Part shown: positions 34,926 through 44,986 of the stretch, piece after piece
How positions within the stretch are numbered: the stretch's first letter is position 1
How the letters are laid out: every line of letters begins with the position of its first letter
Assembly (NCBI GenBank): GCA_964572725.1
Contig: CAZNFW010000015.1
Location: forward strand, 1 to 64,000
DNA length: 64,000 nt
Direction of reading: 5' to 3'
From: Rosettibacter sp964572725
Lineage (GTDB): Bacteria > Bacteroidota > Ignavibacteria > Ignavibacteriales > Melioribacteraceae
Notes under the pieces: generated by a model
What the model was told of the DNA's origin: nothing
Seen by the model: only the letters and a program-made list of their open reading frames with translations
Databases searched by the model: none
Position numbers and translations under genes: made by a program

Positions 34926-37502
34926 ATGAAAAAAAATTTTTGGATTACTACAATTATCGCATTAACAAATTTTGTATTCGCACAGAATGTGCCAAAGTAT
35001 TTGGATTATAATTTAACTGTTGACGAAAGAGTCGAAGATTTAATTTCAAGAATGACTATTGAAGAAAAAATTTCTCAAATGACTCATAATTCTTCTGCAA
35101 TTGAAAGATTGAGAATACCAGCATACAACTGGTGGAATGAAGCTTTGCATGGTATTGCCCGTAATGGATTGGCTACTGTTTTTCCTATGCCGATTGCTTT
35201 AGCAGCAACATGGGATAAAGATTTAATATACAGAATTGCAAATGTTATTTCGGACGAAGCAAGAGCTAAATACAATTTAGCATTGAAAAAAAATAAGTTT
35301 GGAATTTATAACGGTATTACATTGTGGGCTCCAAATATTAATATATTTCGAGATCCTCGATGGGGCAGAGGAATGGAAACTTATGGTGAAGACCCATTTC
35401 TTACAGGTGAGTTGGCAGTACAATTTATTAAAGGACTTCAGGGGAATGATAATACTTATCTTAAAACGGCTGCTACTCCAAAACATTTTGCAGTTCATAG
35501 TGGTCCAGAATCAGAGAGACATCATTTTAATGCTGTTGTAAACGAGTATGATTTAAGAGAAACATATTTACCACATTTTTATAAGTGCATCAAAGAAGGA
35601 AATGCTCAATCAATTATGTGTGCATATAATAGAGTTTTAGGTGAACCATGCTGTGGGAGTAATTATTTGCTTAATGAAATTTTACATAAAGAATGGAATT
35701 TTAATGGTCTTGTTGTATCTGATTGCTGGGCTGTATCGGATATTTTTAATTCTCATAAATTTACTAATTCTTTAGAAGCAGCAGTTTCTTTATCGTTGAT
35801 TGCAGGAACAAGTTTAGAATGCGGAAACTCTTATCATTTATTATTAAACGCACTTAAAAATGGATTAATTACAGAAAACGATATTAATAATGCATTAAGA
35901 AAAATATTAAAGATAAGATTTCAATTAGGAATGTTTGATCCACCAGAAAAAGTCCCATATAGTAAGATAGATGAGAGTTATGTTGATTCAGAACAAAATA
36001 AATTACTTGCACTTGAAGCTGCAAGAAAATCTATTGTTTTATTGAAGAATGAAAAGAATATTTTACCATTAAAAAGAAATTATAAAAAAATTGCTGTAAT
36101 TGGTCCCAATGCAGATAATCTTGAAAGTCTATTAGGTAATTATCATGGATTCCCTTCAAATCCTATAACTCCACTAAAAGCAATTAAAAATAAAATAAAA
36201 AAATCGAAAATTTATTATGAACGGGGTTGTTACTTTGCTGAAAATGTTCCTTCATTTAATTTGATTAGCAGTGATTATTTATTTGTTACAAAAGAAAGAA
36301 AACAAAATGGATTAAAAGGGGAATATTTTTCAAATACAAATATGGAAGGACGAGCAGATTATGAACGCATTGACAGCACAATTGATTTTAAATGGTTAAT
36401 TAATAGTCCAGTATCAAATTCAGATACATTTAGTGTAAGATGGACGGGCTATTTGATGCCCCCGGAAACCGGTTTATATGCGATAGGCGGATATGGTTAC
36501 AATGGTTTTCGTATTTATATTGATGACTCGTTAATTGTAAATTACTATGGTGAATTCGATCCATCTATTACATACAGCTTTATCAAATTAGATAAAGAAA
36601 AACTTTATAAAATAAAAGTAGAGCTGTATAAAAAAGAAAGATATTCATTTATGCAATTATTATGGGCGCTGCCGGAAGAATATTCAGAAAAGAAAGCAAT
36701 TGACGCAGTAAAAAAATCTGATTTAGTAATGATGTTTATGGGATTGTCACCAAGACTTGAAGGAGAAGCACTTAAGGTTGAATCAAGAGAATTTAAAGGT
36801 GGTGATAGACTAACTTTAAATTTGCCTGAAGTTCAATCAAAATTTATAAAAAAAATTCACAAGCTTGGTAAACCAATTATTCTTATCTTGATGAATGGTA
36901 GTCCGCTATCAATAAATTGGGAAAGCAAACATATCCCCGCAATTATTGAAGCGTGGTATCCTGGACAATCAGGTGGCGAAGCAATTATGGATATAATATT
37001 TGGTGAATACAATCCATCTGCAAAACTTCCTGTAACTTTTTATAAATCTGTAGAACAACTTCCCCCATTTACAGATTACAATATGGATAATAGAACATAT
37101 AGATATTTCAAAGGAGAAGTTCTTTATCCATTTGGTTATGGATTGAGTTATACTTTATTTGATATCAGTAATTTAAAATCGGAAAAGAAGACAATAAATA
37201 AGAATGATACATTTTATGTTTCATGCGATGTTACAAATAAAGGTAAGATTAAGGGAGAAGAAACAATACAATTATATATTAAATGTAAAAATGATACAAA
37301 AGAATTAAAAGCTTTAAAAAGTTTTAAAAAAGTAATATTAAATCCAGGTCAAAAAAGTGAAGTGAGATTTAAGATTACACCTGATTTATTAAAAAGATGG
37401 AGTGATAATGGTTTTGAAGTAAAAACAGGGGAATATTTAATCATCATAGGTAATTCTTCTGAAGAAAATACTAAGAAAATAAAGATATTTGTTAATGATT
37501 AA
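34926..37502 (+). CDS. GH3 beta-glycosidase with inserted PA14 domain
   Basis: The 858-residue protein has a signal peptide (to about Ala19). The GH3 barrel shows 'WNEALHGIARNGLATVFPMP', 'FRDPRWGRGMETYGEDPFL' and the nucleophile region 'LVVSDCWAVSDIF'. The second GH3 domain is split by a PA14 domain (~residues 455-590: 'GLKGEYFSNTNMEG', 'WTGYLMPPETGLYAIGG', 'GFRIYIDD'). The end is a fibronectin-type domain. The 'NWWNEALHG' style is that of beta-xylosidase-like GH3s with PA14. In an N-glycan setting a beta-1,2-xylosidase for plant-type N-glycans is one option; beta-glucosidase is another. Confidence 0.88.
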   Translation: MKKNFWITTIIALTNFVFAQNVPKYLDYNLTVDERVEDLISRMTIEEKISQMTHNSSAIERLRIPAYNWWNEALHGIARNGLATVFPMPIALAATWDKDLIYRIANVISDEARAKYNLALKKNKFGIYNGITLWAPNINIFRDPRWGRGMETYGEDPFLTGELAVQFIKGLQGNDNTYLKTAATPKHFAVHSGPESERHHFNAVVNEYDLRETYLPHFYKCIKEGNAQSIMCAYNRVLGEPCCGSNYLLNEILHKEWNFNGLVVSDCWAVSDIFNSHKFTNSLEAAVSLSLIAGTSLECGNSYHLLLNALKNGLITENDINNALRKILKIRFQLGMFDPPEKVPYSKIDESYVDSEQNKLLALEAARKSIVLLKNEKNILPLKRNYKKIAVIGPNADNLESLLGNYHGFPSNPITPLKAIKNKIKKSKIYYERGCYFAENVPSFNLISSDYLFVTKERKQNGLKGEYFSNTNMEGRADYERIDSTIDFKWLINSPVSNSDTFSVRWTGYLMPPETGLYAIGGYGYNGFRIYIDDSLIVNYYGEFDPSITYSFIKLDKEKLYKIKVELYKKERYSFMQLLWALPEEYSEKKAIDAVKKSDLVMMFMGLSPRLEGEALKVESREFKGGDRLTLNLPEVQSKFIKKIHKLGKPIILILMNGSPLSINWESKHIPAIIEAWYPGQSGGEAIMDIIFGEYNPSAKLPVTFYKSVEQLPPFTDYNMDNRTYRYFKGEVLYPFGYGLSYTLFDISNLKSEKKTINKNDTFYVSCDVTNKGKIKGEETIQLYIKCKNDTKELKALKSFKKVILNPGQKSEVRFKITPDLLKRWSDNGFEVKTGEYLIIIGNSSEENTKKIKIFVND

Positions 37503-37670
37503 ATCTCACTCAGTTTATTCTATACCAAAATATATTTATCTTAATACTGGAAACAAAAAAATAATATTTTTTATTTATGATTATTATTGCATTTTATTTT
37601 TGATTAGTATATTTTTATCACAAAAAAACTAATCTATCTAAACTTTGGATTAATTAAAAACGAGGTTTGT

Positions 37671-40640
37671 ATGACCCCAAAATTATTATTTAAAAGTAGT
37701 GTTTTATTTTTGTTTTTATTTATGAGTTCGATAGTACTCTCTGCTCCAGGCGGAACTATAAAAGGAAGAGTCAGAGATGTGCAAACAAAAGAGCCTTTAC
37801 CTTTTAGCAATGTAATTTTGGTAGGGACGAGCTTTGGCAGCGCTACTGATATGGATGGATATTATATTATCAAATCTGTTCCTGCAGGCAAATATACTTT
37901 AAGGGCATCATTCCTTGGATATAAAAGTTCAGAAACCTCTATTGAAGTTCAAAATGGGAAAACTACTGTCCATGATTTTTACTTAAGTCCTGAAACTGTT
38001 TATGGTGATACTGTTGTAATTACTGCACAAGCAGAAGGTCAAGCTAAAGCAATTAACGAGCAGCTTACTTCTATTGCAATTAAAAATGTTGTTTCATTTG
38101 CACGAATAAGAGAGTTACCTGATGCTAACGCTGCTGAGTCTGTTGCAAGACTACCAGGTGTATCAATTATTAGAACTGGTGGTGAAGGTTCAAAAGTTGT
38201 AGTTCGTGGTTTATCGCCTCAATATAATAGAGTTACTATCGATGGTGTAGAACTTCCTTCTAATGTTACTTCGAGCGACCCTAATGAACATAAATCTGAA
38301 TACAGAAGTAATGATGAACTTTCTTTTTCTGAAGATAGAGCTACAGATTTGAGTATGATTTCTTCGAACATGTTGGGTGGAATTGAAGTAGTAAAGGCTA
38401 TAACACCTGATATGGATGCAACATTGTTAGGAGGTGTTATTAATTTTACAATGCGTAAAGCAATGAAAACACAATTTGGTCAGCCAGGTTTTGAAGTCTT
38501 TACACAGGGTGGATACAATAATCTCAAAGACACATATAATGATTACAAATTTGTTGGTTCTTATGAACAACGTTTCTGGAATAATAGTTTTGGAATCTTT
38601 TTACAGGCAAGTGCTGAGAAAAGAAATCTTAGTTCAAATGAACTTAATTCTAGTTATAACTTTGCAGGAAAATTGTTCGTAACAGATGAGGGTAATCCTG
38701 AATTTCAATCAATGAGTTAGTCTGACATTGTTAGAGACCGTCATAGATATGGTGCTACTCTTGTTCTTGATTATCAATATGAAAATGGTAGCGTAGGCTT
38801 CATGAATTTCTTTAGCAGGAGTGATACAAGAGCAGTTTCGAGAAATGAATCTTATTCTTTGCTCGATGATGATTTATTCTATTCTGCAACTAATTCCAAA
38901 AATATTCTTGATGTATATAGCAATCTATTAACAATTAGACATAATCTATTTGGTTTTGGCATTGATGCAAAATTATCACACTCTTTCTCAGGCAGTAAAT
39001 ATCCTGAGGACGTTCGATTTAATTTCTGGCAGAATGCTGCAGGTTTTGCAAATAAATTTACATTATTAAGATATGCTCCTCCAAGTGAAATAGTTAAACA
39101 TGTAATTCATGATCCTGAAAATGCAGTCTTCTTTGATATTTACAATGTATCAAATACAACTAAAGATAGAACTTACAACGCAGTTTTAGATATTACAAGG
39201 GATTTTACAATTTCAGAATTATTAACGAGTAAATTAAAATTTGGCGGAGCTTATCAATATCGAAGCCGTAGTTATGATTATAATGAAAATAGTGGTTCAG
39301 TATTTTATGATGATGGTGCACAAGTTTCTGCAGCAATTATGCGTGCGTTCCCTCAATTTGGTACAAGCATAACATTTGCTGATTTTATTGATTCAAGCTA
39401 TAGCTATGGAAAGTTCCTTGATGGAGATTACACACTTGGTCCTCCTTTTAATGTAAACTTAATGCTTGATGTAATACAGGTAGCAAAAAGTAATTATGGT
39501 GTTGGAGCCGGAGGAGGTGGTTATAAACCAAGAGTATTGCAATCAACTTTGTATGATTATTCTGGACATGAGGTAAAGAGTGCAGGCTATATAATGGCTA
39601 CATTAAATATAGGCCAGATGTTTTCAATTTTGCCGGGGGTCAGATATCAAAATTTAACTACTAAATACAAAGGTATTAGAGGAGAGCAAATTCCTGGTGG
39701 AATTCAATATACAAATGCTGAAGAAGAAGTTTCTCATGGTTACTGGTTGCCTATGTTCCATTTTAGATTCAAACCTTTTGATTGGCTGCAGTTACATGTT
39801 GCTTATACAAATACTTTGAATTATCCTGATTACAATACAATTATTCCAAGATATTATATTGGTTCTAACTTTATTTTCTATAATAATTATAGATTAAAAC
39901 CTGCAACTTCAGAAAATGTTGATGTTGTACTCTCAGTTTATACTAATAATATTGGTTTATTCAGTATAGGTGGTTTTAAAAAGAAAATCGAAAATTTAAT
40001 TTTTCCGATAAAAGCTTACCCGCAGGATTTCAGCAAGTATCCTGAACTTGAAGAAAAATTAAAGAATAAAAAAGAAAAATATACATTATATACATATGAT
40101 AATAATTCAATTCCTATAGATGTAATTGGAATGGAGACAGAGTGGCAAACTCATTTCTGGTATTTACCTGGTCCATTATCTGGTTTGGTGTTGAATGTGA
40201 ATTACACTCATATTTTCTCAGAAGCTGATTATCCTAAGTCTTATCTATATACTTACCTTGACCCTGAAACCTATGTTCAAAAAACTATTAATGTAGATAC
40301 TTTCTATACAACTAGATTACTAAATCAGCCAAATGATATTATTAATGTTGCATTGGGATATGATTATAAAGGATTTTCATTAAGAGTGTCAATGCTTTAT
40401 CAGGATAATATATTTAAAAAACCTGATTTCTGGTTACAAAATAGAGTGCACTCAGATAAGTATGTAAGATTTGATTTGTCAGTTAAACAAGAATTACCAT
40501 GGTATGGAATACAAGTATACTTTAATCTCAACAACTTCACTGGTGAAGATGATGTGGATATTAATCAAAAGACAGGTTTTGTAACTCTTAGACAAAAATA
40601 TGACATGACTGCAGAACTCGGTATGCGTTTGAAATTATGA
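37671..40640 (+). pseudogene. TonB-dependent receptor interrupted by one in-frame TAG
   Basis: The full frame would give ~989 residues: signal peptide to Ala25, a carboxypeptidase-regulatory-like domain ('IKGRVRDVQTKEPLPFSNVI', 'GKYTLRASFLGYKSSE'), a plug with 'PDANAAESVARLPGVSIIRT' and 'KVVVRGLSPQYNRVTIDGVE', then a 22-strand-type barrel ending 'TAELGMRLKL'. TAG at 38718-38720 splits it after residue 349, but the frame stays the same and the next ATG in it is at 38802. Everything else looks intact. It is the only TonB receptor in the locus, so a sequencing error or readthrough is possible. Starts 165 bases after GH3 and has a GAGGT ribosome site. Confidence 0.85.
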
Positions 40641-40654
40641 AGTATAAAAATAGG

Positions 40655-40675
40655 AAGGAGGTAATTATGAAATGA
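40655..40675 (+). other. Strong ribosome site with a two-codon minigene (Met-Lys-stop)
   Basis: A near-perfect AAGGAGG (40655-40661) lies five bases before ATG AAA TGA (40667-40675), 15 bases after the TonB receptor stop. No longer frame follows. It could be a translational leader or the scar of a lost gene. Confidence 0.5.
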
Positions 40676-40759
40676 AATTTAATTTAATCCTTTATTTTAA
40701 TCTAAATAAATAACTGCCTGTAAAGGCAATCTTTTAACAACATTATAAGGAGTAATACT

Positions 40760-42535
40760 ATGAAGGTGAAAAAGCATTACATTTATCTGTTTTTATTGAT
40801 TGTAGTACCTTTAATGAGTTCATTATTTGCACAATCAACAACAGATACTGTTTATATCCCTGGTGCTCAATCATTAAAAATTAGTGACATTATTAATGCG
40901 GATACTTCAGTAACCGGATATCGAGTTTATGTACTTGACCGTGGGGCAATTTATTATATTGAAAAAGCATTTGAAATTAATCACCCATGTAAATTTATGG
41001 CAAAAGGTGATCCAACAAAGAGACCACCAGTTTTAGCTCCTGCTATAAGAGCTGATGGTTCTTCTGAAGAATGGTTCTTTAAACTTATTAAACAAGGAAT
41101 CAATGTTGAATTAAATGATTTGTACTTATTATCAATGCGTGCTGATGGCAAAACTTTGGGCTGGAGTAGAGCAATTCACATTGGTGCCGATAATATTTCT
41201 TTGAAATTAAGAAGAGTTGTTTTTGATGGTTGGACTGAAGCTGGTATTAGAGTTGACGGTGCAGATTTTGTAAAATTAGATGTTCAGGATTGTCATTTCA
41301 GAAACTTAATTCATTCAACTTCTTACTTTGGCGGACAACCATTCTTATCAGGAGGTCTTGACCAACCTGATACTATTAAATTTATAAACAATACTTTCTT
41401 TGCTTGTAACTCATATATTTTCTCAATCCGTGGTTATGACCCATATTCAGTCTTTGAACATAACACAATTGTTTATGGTGCTGTTAATCCATTCTTGACA
41501 AGACAGGCTTCAAATTTGTACATGAAAAATAATTTAATGTATGCAGCTCATGCTTGGGGTGGTGATCCTGAACAAGTAATGGGTGGATGGTTCTTTAACT
41601 GGCCTGATACTACAGCATCCAGTATTTATCAAATTAGAAGAACTGGAACATATCAGGGACGTTCAGTTGTTGGTCCTGAAGCTTTTGTTGAAGAAGCAAA
41701 AGGTATTACTGCTGACCTTTTTGTCCCAAGTAAAAGAGTTCATATAACAGAAAATAACGTTTATCATTTCCCTGAAAAACTTGTTAAATTTTATAATGAT
41801 TGGAATGATACTGTTAAAGTTGCTGACAGTGTTGAGGTTCCATCTGGTGGCAAAGGTTACTTCGTTCGTAAACTTACTCTTGCAAAATGGATTAATGATT
41901 ATGGTATAGATGCTTTAGATTCACTTACAAATCCAAATTCATGGGATTATTCACCATTTATTTCATGTACTAACAATATTGATGCTAACCCGGGATTTAC
42001 TGATTCTAAAGTTGTTGCTCATCTCGATGAATTAATTGGATATGTTTATAGAATAGCTGCACGCAAACTTGACAATCCTTGGCATTATGAACTTAACTTT
42101 CCACCAAAGTGGCCATTACCAGAAAATCTTGCTTACTCAAATTCTGCATTAATGACATTTGGTTCTGATGGTTATCCTGTTGGTGATTTGAACTGGTTCC
42201 CTGAAAAGAAAGCTCAATGGATAACTGGAATTAAAGAAATTGAACATGTTGTTCCTGCTGAATTTTCATTATCAGATGCATACCCAAATCCATTTAACCC
42301 AGAAACAAAAATTAATTTCAGTGTACCTAAACAAACTAATGTTAAATTAATTATCTATAACATTCTTGGCCAAAAAGTAAGAACATTGATTAATCAAGAA
42401 TTACAACCTGGTAAATATTCTGCTTCGTGGGATAGTAAAGATGATTTAGGCAGACAGGTGGTAAGCGGCGTATATTTAATTGGCTTGGAATCAGATTCAT
42501 TCAGAGCTTTCAAGAAGATTGTTTTGATGAAATAA
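40760..42535 (+). CDS. Secreted beta-helix protein with C-terminal sorting domain
   Basis: The 591-residue protein has a signal peptide (cleavage near Ala24). Residues ~80-300 look like a right-handed beta-helix: repeated short strands such as 'NISLKLRRVVFDGWTEAGIR', 'FVKLDVQDCHFRNLIHSTS' and 'IKFINNTFFACNSYIFSI'. The last ~85 residues are the 'FSLSDAYPNPFNPET' sorting domain with 'IYNILGQKVRTL', typical of secreted surface proteins in Ignavibacteria. It directly follows the TonB receptor in place of a SusD, so it may be the surface glycan-binding partner or a lyase. A strong ribosome site (AAGGAG) precedes it and a terminator follows. Confidence 0.8.
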   Translation: MKVKKHYIYLFLLIVVPLMSSLFAQSTTDTVYIPGAQSLKISDIINADTSVTGYRVYVLDRGAIYYIEKAFEINHPCKFMAKGDPTKRPPVLAPAIRADGSSEEWFFKLIKQGINVELNDLYLLSMRADGKTLGWSRAIHIGADNISLKLRRVVFDGWTEAGIRVDGADFVKLDVQDCHFRNLIHSTSYFGGQPFLSGGLDQPDTIKFINNTFFACNSYIFSIRGYDPYSVFEHNTIVYGAVNPFLTRQASNLYMKNNLMYAAHAWGGDPEQVMGGWFFNWPDTTASSIYQIRRTGTYQGRSVVGPEAFVEEAKGITADLFVPSKRVHITENNVYHFPEKLVKFYNDWNDTVKVADSVEVPSGGKGYFVRKLTLAKWINDYGIDALDSLTNPNSWDYSPFISCTNNIDANPGFTDSKVVAHLDELIGYVYRIAARKLDNPWHYELNFPPKWPLPENLAYSNSALMTFGSDGYPVGDLNWFPEKKAQWITGIKEIEHVVPAEFSLSDAYPNPFNPETKINFSVPKQTNVKLIIYNILGQKVRTLINQELQPGKYSASWDSKDDLGRQVVSGVYLIGLESDSFRAFKKIVLMK

Positions 42536-42553
42536 GCCTCCTATATTAGTTGG

Positions 42554-42592
42554 TTAGGTCAGCCGGTGTAAAAGCCGGCTGACTAATTTTTT
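42554..42592 (+). terminator. Rho-independent terminator after the beta-helix gene
   Basis: GTCAGCCGG (42558-42566) pairs with CCGGCTGAC (42575-42583), extended by TTA/TAA at the base, and is followed by a T run. It lies about 20 bases after the stop codon and closes the receptor unit. Confidence 0.85.
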
Positions 42593-42653
42593 ATCTGGTT
42601 TAGTTTTATAGATTCTCATACAATTAACTTTTCAGTTCACTAAACAAAAATTA

Positions 42654-43838
42654 ATGCACATGAAAACAAGAACCTTTCCAATCTATCTAATTTTTTTATG
42701 CATGGGTTTTGGTGATGTTGTTGGTCCTCTGGTAGGATTAGCTAAAGAATCTTTTACATTATCTTATACTATGGCTCAATTAATTCCCTTTACAGGTTTT
42801 ATTATGTTTGGTTTTCTTTCTATTCCTGTTGGAATTATTCAAGATAGAGTAGGTAAAAAAATAGTTTTAAGAATTGGTTTATTGATAGCTTTAACTGGTT
42901 TAATTCTTGCACTATTGAGCGGTTTGTATGGTAATAATATTTCGCATTCAAATAAAAATACACTAAACTTTTTTTTGTTATTAATTACAATCGTAACTCT
43001 ATGTGCAGGAGCTACTATACTTCAGGTAGTTGGTAACCCAATTGTATACGATGTTTCACCCGAAGGGAAATATTCAAGAAATTTATCTTTAGCACAATTT
43101 TACAAATCAATTGGTTCTTCTATAGGATTTTTGCTTCCTCCCATTGGTGCAATATATTTTAATTTAGATTGGAGTATTTTATTCCCTGTATTTACAGCTT
43201 TGGTCTTATTGACTTTCTTTTCTGTTCAACAATTGCAAATTGATGATAGTAAATTAAAAAGTAAACATGCAACATTTAGATCATGTTTGAGCTTGTTAAA
43301 AGAAAAATATGTTGCATTAATGGTTATTTCTATTTTTCTATATGTTGGAGCCGAAGTATCAATGAGTTCAGGCATTCCAATTTATTTGAAAGAGTATTTT
43401 GGAGTATCAGATTATTCATTATGGTTAAGCTGGTCTTTATTTTTTCTTCCATTAGTAATTGGAAGATATTCTGGAGCTAAAATATTAAATAAAGTTCATG
43501 CAAAGAAATTTTATTTGATTACAACATCATTATCAATAATAGGTTTATGTTTATTATTTACGGGCAAAGAATATTTAGTTTATTTTGGAATAATTATTAT
43601 TGGTTTTGGATTCGCTAATATATTTCCACTGATATTTTCTCTTGTGGTTGAAAAGTTTCCTTCAAGGTCAAACGAGCTTTCAGGATTAATGATTTCTGCA
43701 ATTTCTGGCGGTGCAATTGTGCCATTAATTATGGGTAAAATTAGTGATATAAAAAGTTTATTAATTGGATTTACCGTTCCTTTGATTTGTTTGTTGTACA
43801 TATTACTTACTGCAATATTATCTTATAAAAAGTCTTAA
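42654..43838 (+). CDS. MFS sugar transporter, possibly for GlcNAc or another monosaccharide
   Basis: The 394-residue protein has about twelve membrane segments and motifs of the sugar-proton MFS branch seen in Bacteroidota ('GFLSIPVGIIQDRVGKKIVL', 'GATILQVVGNPIVYDVSPEG', 'NLSLAQFYKSIGSSIGFLLP', 'LSGLMISAISGGAIVPLIMG'). 'NPIV' and 'AQFYKSIG' are shared with FucP/NagP-like carriers. It opens the MFS-ROK-NagB unit, so a GlcNAc or mannose role is likely. A second ATG at 42660 is an alternative start. Confidence 0.8.
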   Translation: MHMKTRTFPIYLIFLCMGFGDVVGPLVGLAKESFTLSYTMAQLIPFTGFIMFGFLSIPVGIIQDRVGKKIVLRIGLLIALTGLILALLSGLYGNNISHSNKNTLNFFLLLITIVTLCAGATILQVVGNPIVYDVSPEGKYSRNLSLAQFYKSIGSSIGFLLPPIGAIYFNLDWSILFPVFTALVLLTFFSVQQLQIDDSKLKSKHATFRSCLSLLKEKYVALMVISIFLYVGAEVSMSSGIPIYLKEYFGVSDYSLWLSWSLFFLPLVIGRYSGAKILNKVHAKKFYLITTSLSIIGLCLLFTGKEYLVYFGIIIIGFGFANIFPLIFSLVVEKFPSRSNELSGLMISAISGGAIVPLIMGKISDIKSLLIGFTVPLICLLYILLTAILSYKKS

Positions 43839-43860
43839 TTGTAAACTAAGGAATTAAATT

Positions 43861-44970
43861 ATGAAATCAGATTCTCGTGTGGTAATGACTTTAGATGCAG
43901 GAGGCACAAACTTTGTGTTTTCTGCTATACAATCTGGCAATCAAATTGTTGATGAAATAGTTTTTAGTTCAGAGGCTGATAATCTTGATAAATCCTTAAA
44001 AAATATAATTGATGGGTTCACACAGATTAAAAATCAACTTAATGTTCCACCTGATGCAATTAGTATTGCTTTCCCGGGTCCAGCAGATTATCCTAATGGA
44101 ATTTTAGGTGACTTAGGAAACTTGCCAGCATATAGAGGTGGTGTTGCATTGGGACCATTATTAGAAGATAAATTTAATTTGCCTGTTTTTATAAATAATG
44201 ATGGCGACTTATATGCTTATGGTGAGGCATTGTGGGGATTTTTACCATGGATAAATAAAAAGCTTGAAGAAGCTAATAATCCAAAAAGATATAAAAATTT
44301 AATTGGTGTTACTCTTGGAACTGGATTTGGTTTTGGTTTAGCGGTAAATGGTGAATTGTATATTGGAGATAATTCTATGGCAGGTGAAATTTGGTTGTTA
44401 AGAAATAAAATATCACCAGATGAATATGTTGAAGAACATGCAAGCATTCGAGGTGTGAGAAGAGTTTATAGTGAGAAAGCTAATATCGAATTTTCAGAAT
44501 CACCATCTCCAAAAGAAATCTATGAAATTGCTTTAGGATTACTTCCCGGAAACAAAGATGCAGCAATCGAAGCTTATAAAACAATGGCTCGCGTTGTAGG
44601 CGATGCGATTTCTAATGCTGTAACATTACTTGATTGTAATGTTGTTATTGGCGGAGGTCTTGCTGGGGCAAGTTCTCTTTTTATGCCTTTTTTAATTGAG
44701 GAGATGAAAAGCTTTTATATTAAATCTTCTGACGGTACAAAAGTTAAAAGATTAATGGCAGATATTTATAATCTTACAGACGAAACTGACATAAAAAATT
44801 TTTTGAAAGATGAGTCAGTTGAAATAACTGTTTATGGAACAAATAAAAAAGTAAAATTTAATGCTGCCAAGAAAATTGGTGTTGGTATATCACAATTAGG
44901 AACAAGCAAAGCAATAGCTCTTGGAGCATATTCTTTCGCAATAAATGAATTGAATAAGCATGAAAAATAA
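43861..44970 (+). CDS. ROK family sugar kinase
   Basis: The 369-residue protein has the ROK pattern: phosphate-1 motif 'MTLDAGGTNFVFSAIQSG', 'AISIAFPGPADYPNGILGDL', 'VFINNDGDLYAYGEALWG' (catalytic Asp), 'IGVTLGTGFGFGLAVNG' and 'VVIGGGLAGASSLFM'. The cysteine-rich zinc motif (CXCGXXGC) of most ROK proteins is absent. Between a sugar carrier and NagB it probably phosphorylates GlcNAc, glucose or mannose. Its stop lies 16 bases before the NagB fusion start. Confidence 0.85.
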   Translation: MKSDSRVVMTLDAGGTNFVFSAIQSGNQIVDEIVFSSEADNLDKSLKNIIDGFTQIKNQLNVPPDAISIAFPGPADYPNGILGDLGNLPAYRGGVALGPLLEDKFNLPVFINNDGDLYAYGEALWGFLPWINKKLEEANNPKRYKNLIGVTLGTGFGFGLAVNGELYIGDNSMAGEIWLLRNKISPDEYVEEHASIRGVRRVYSEKANIEFSESPSPKEIYEIALGLLPGNKDAAIEAYKTMARVVGDAISNAVTLLDCNVVIGGGLAGASSLFMPFLIEEMKSFYIKSSDGTKVKRLMADIYNLTDETDIKNFLKDESVEITVYGTNKKVKFNAAKKIGVGISQLGTSKAIALGAYSFAINELNKHEK

Positions 44971-44986
44971 TCTGGAAAGGAGTAAA

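Noticed and set aside
11671..38720. Reassignment of TAG to an amino acid
   Set aside because: TAG is the natural last codon of several intact genes (434, 34918, 63567), so a general recoding does not fit.
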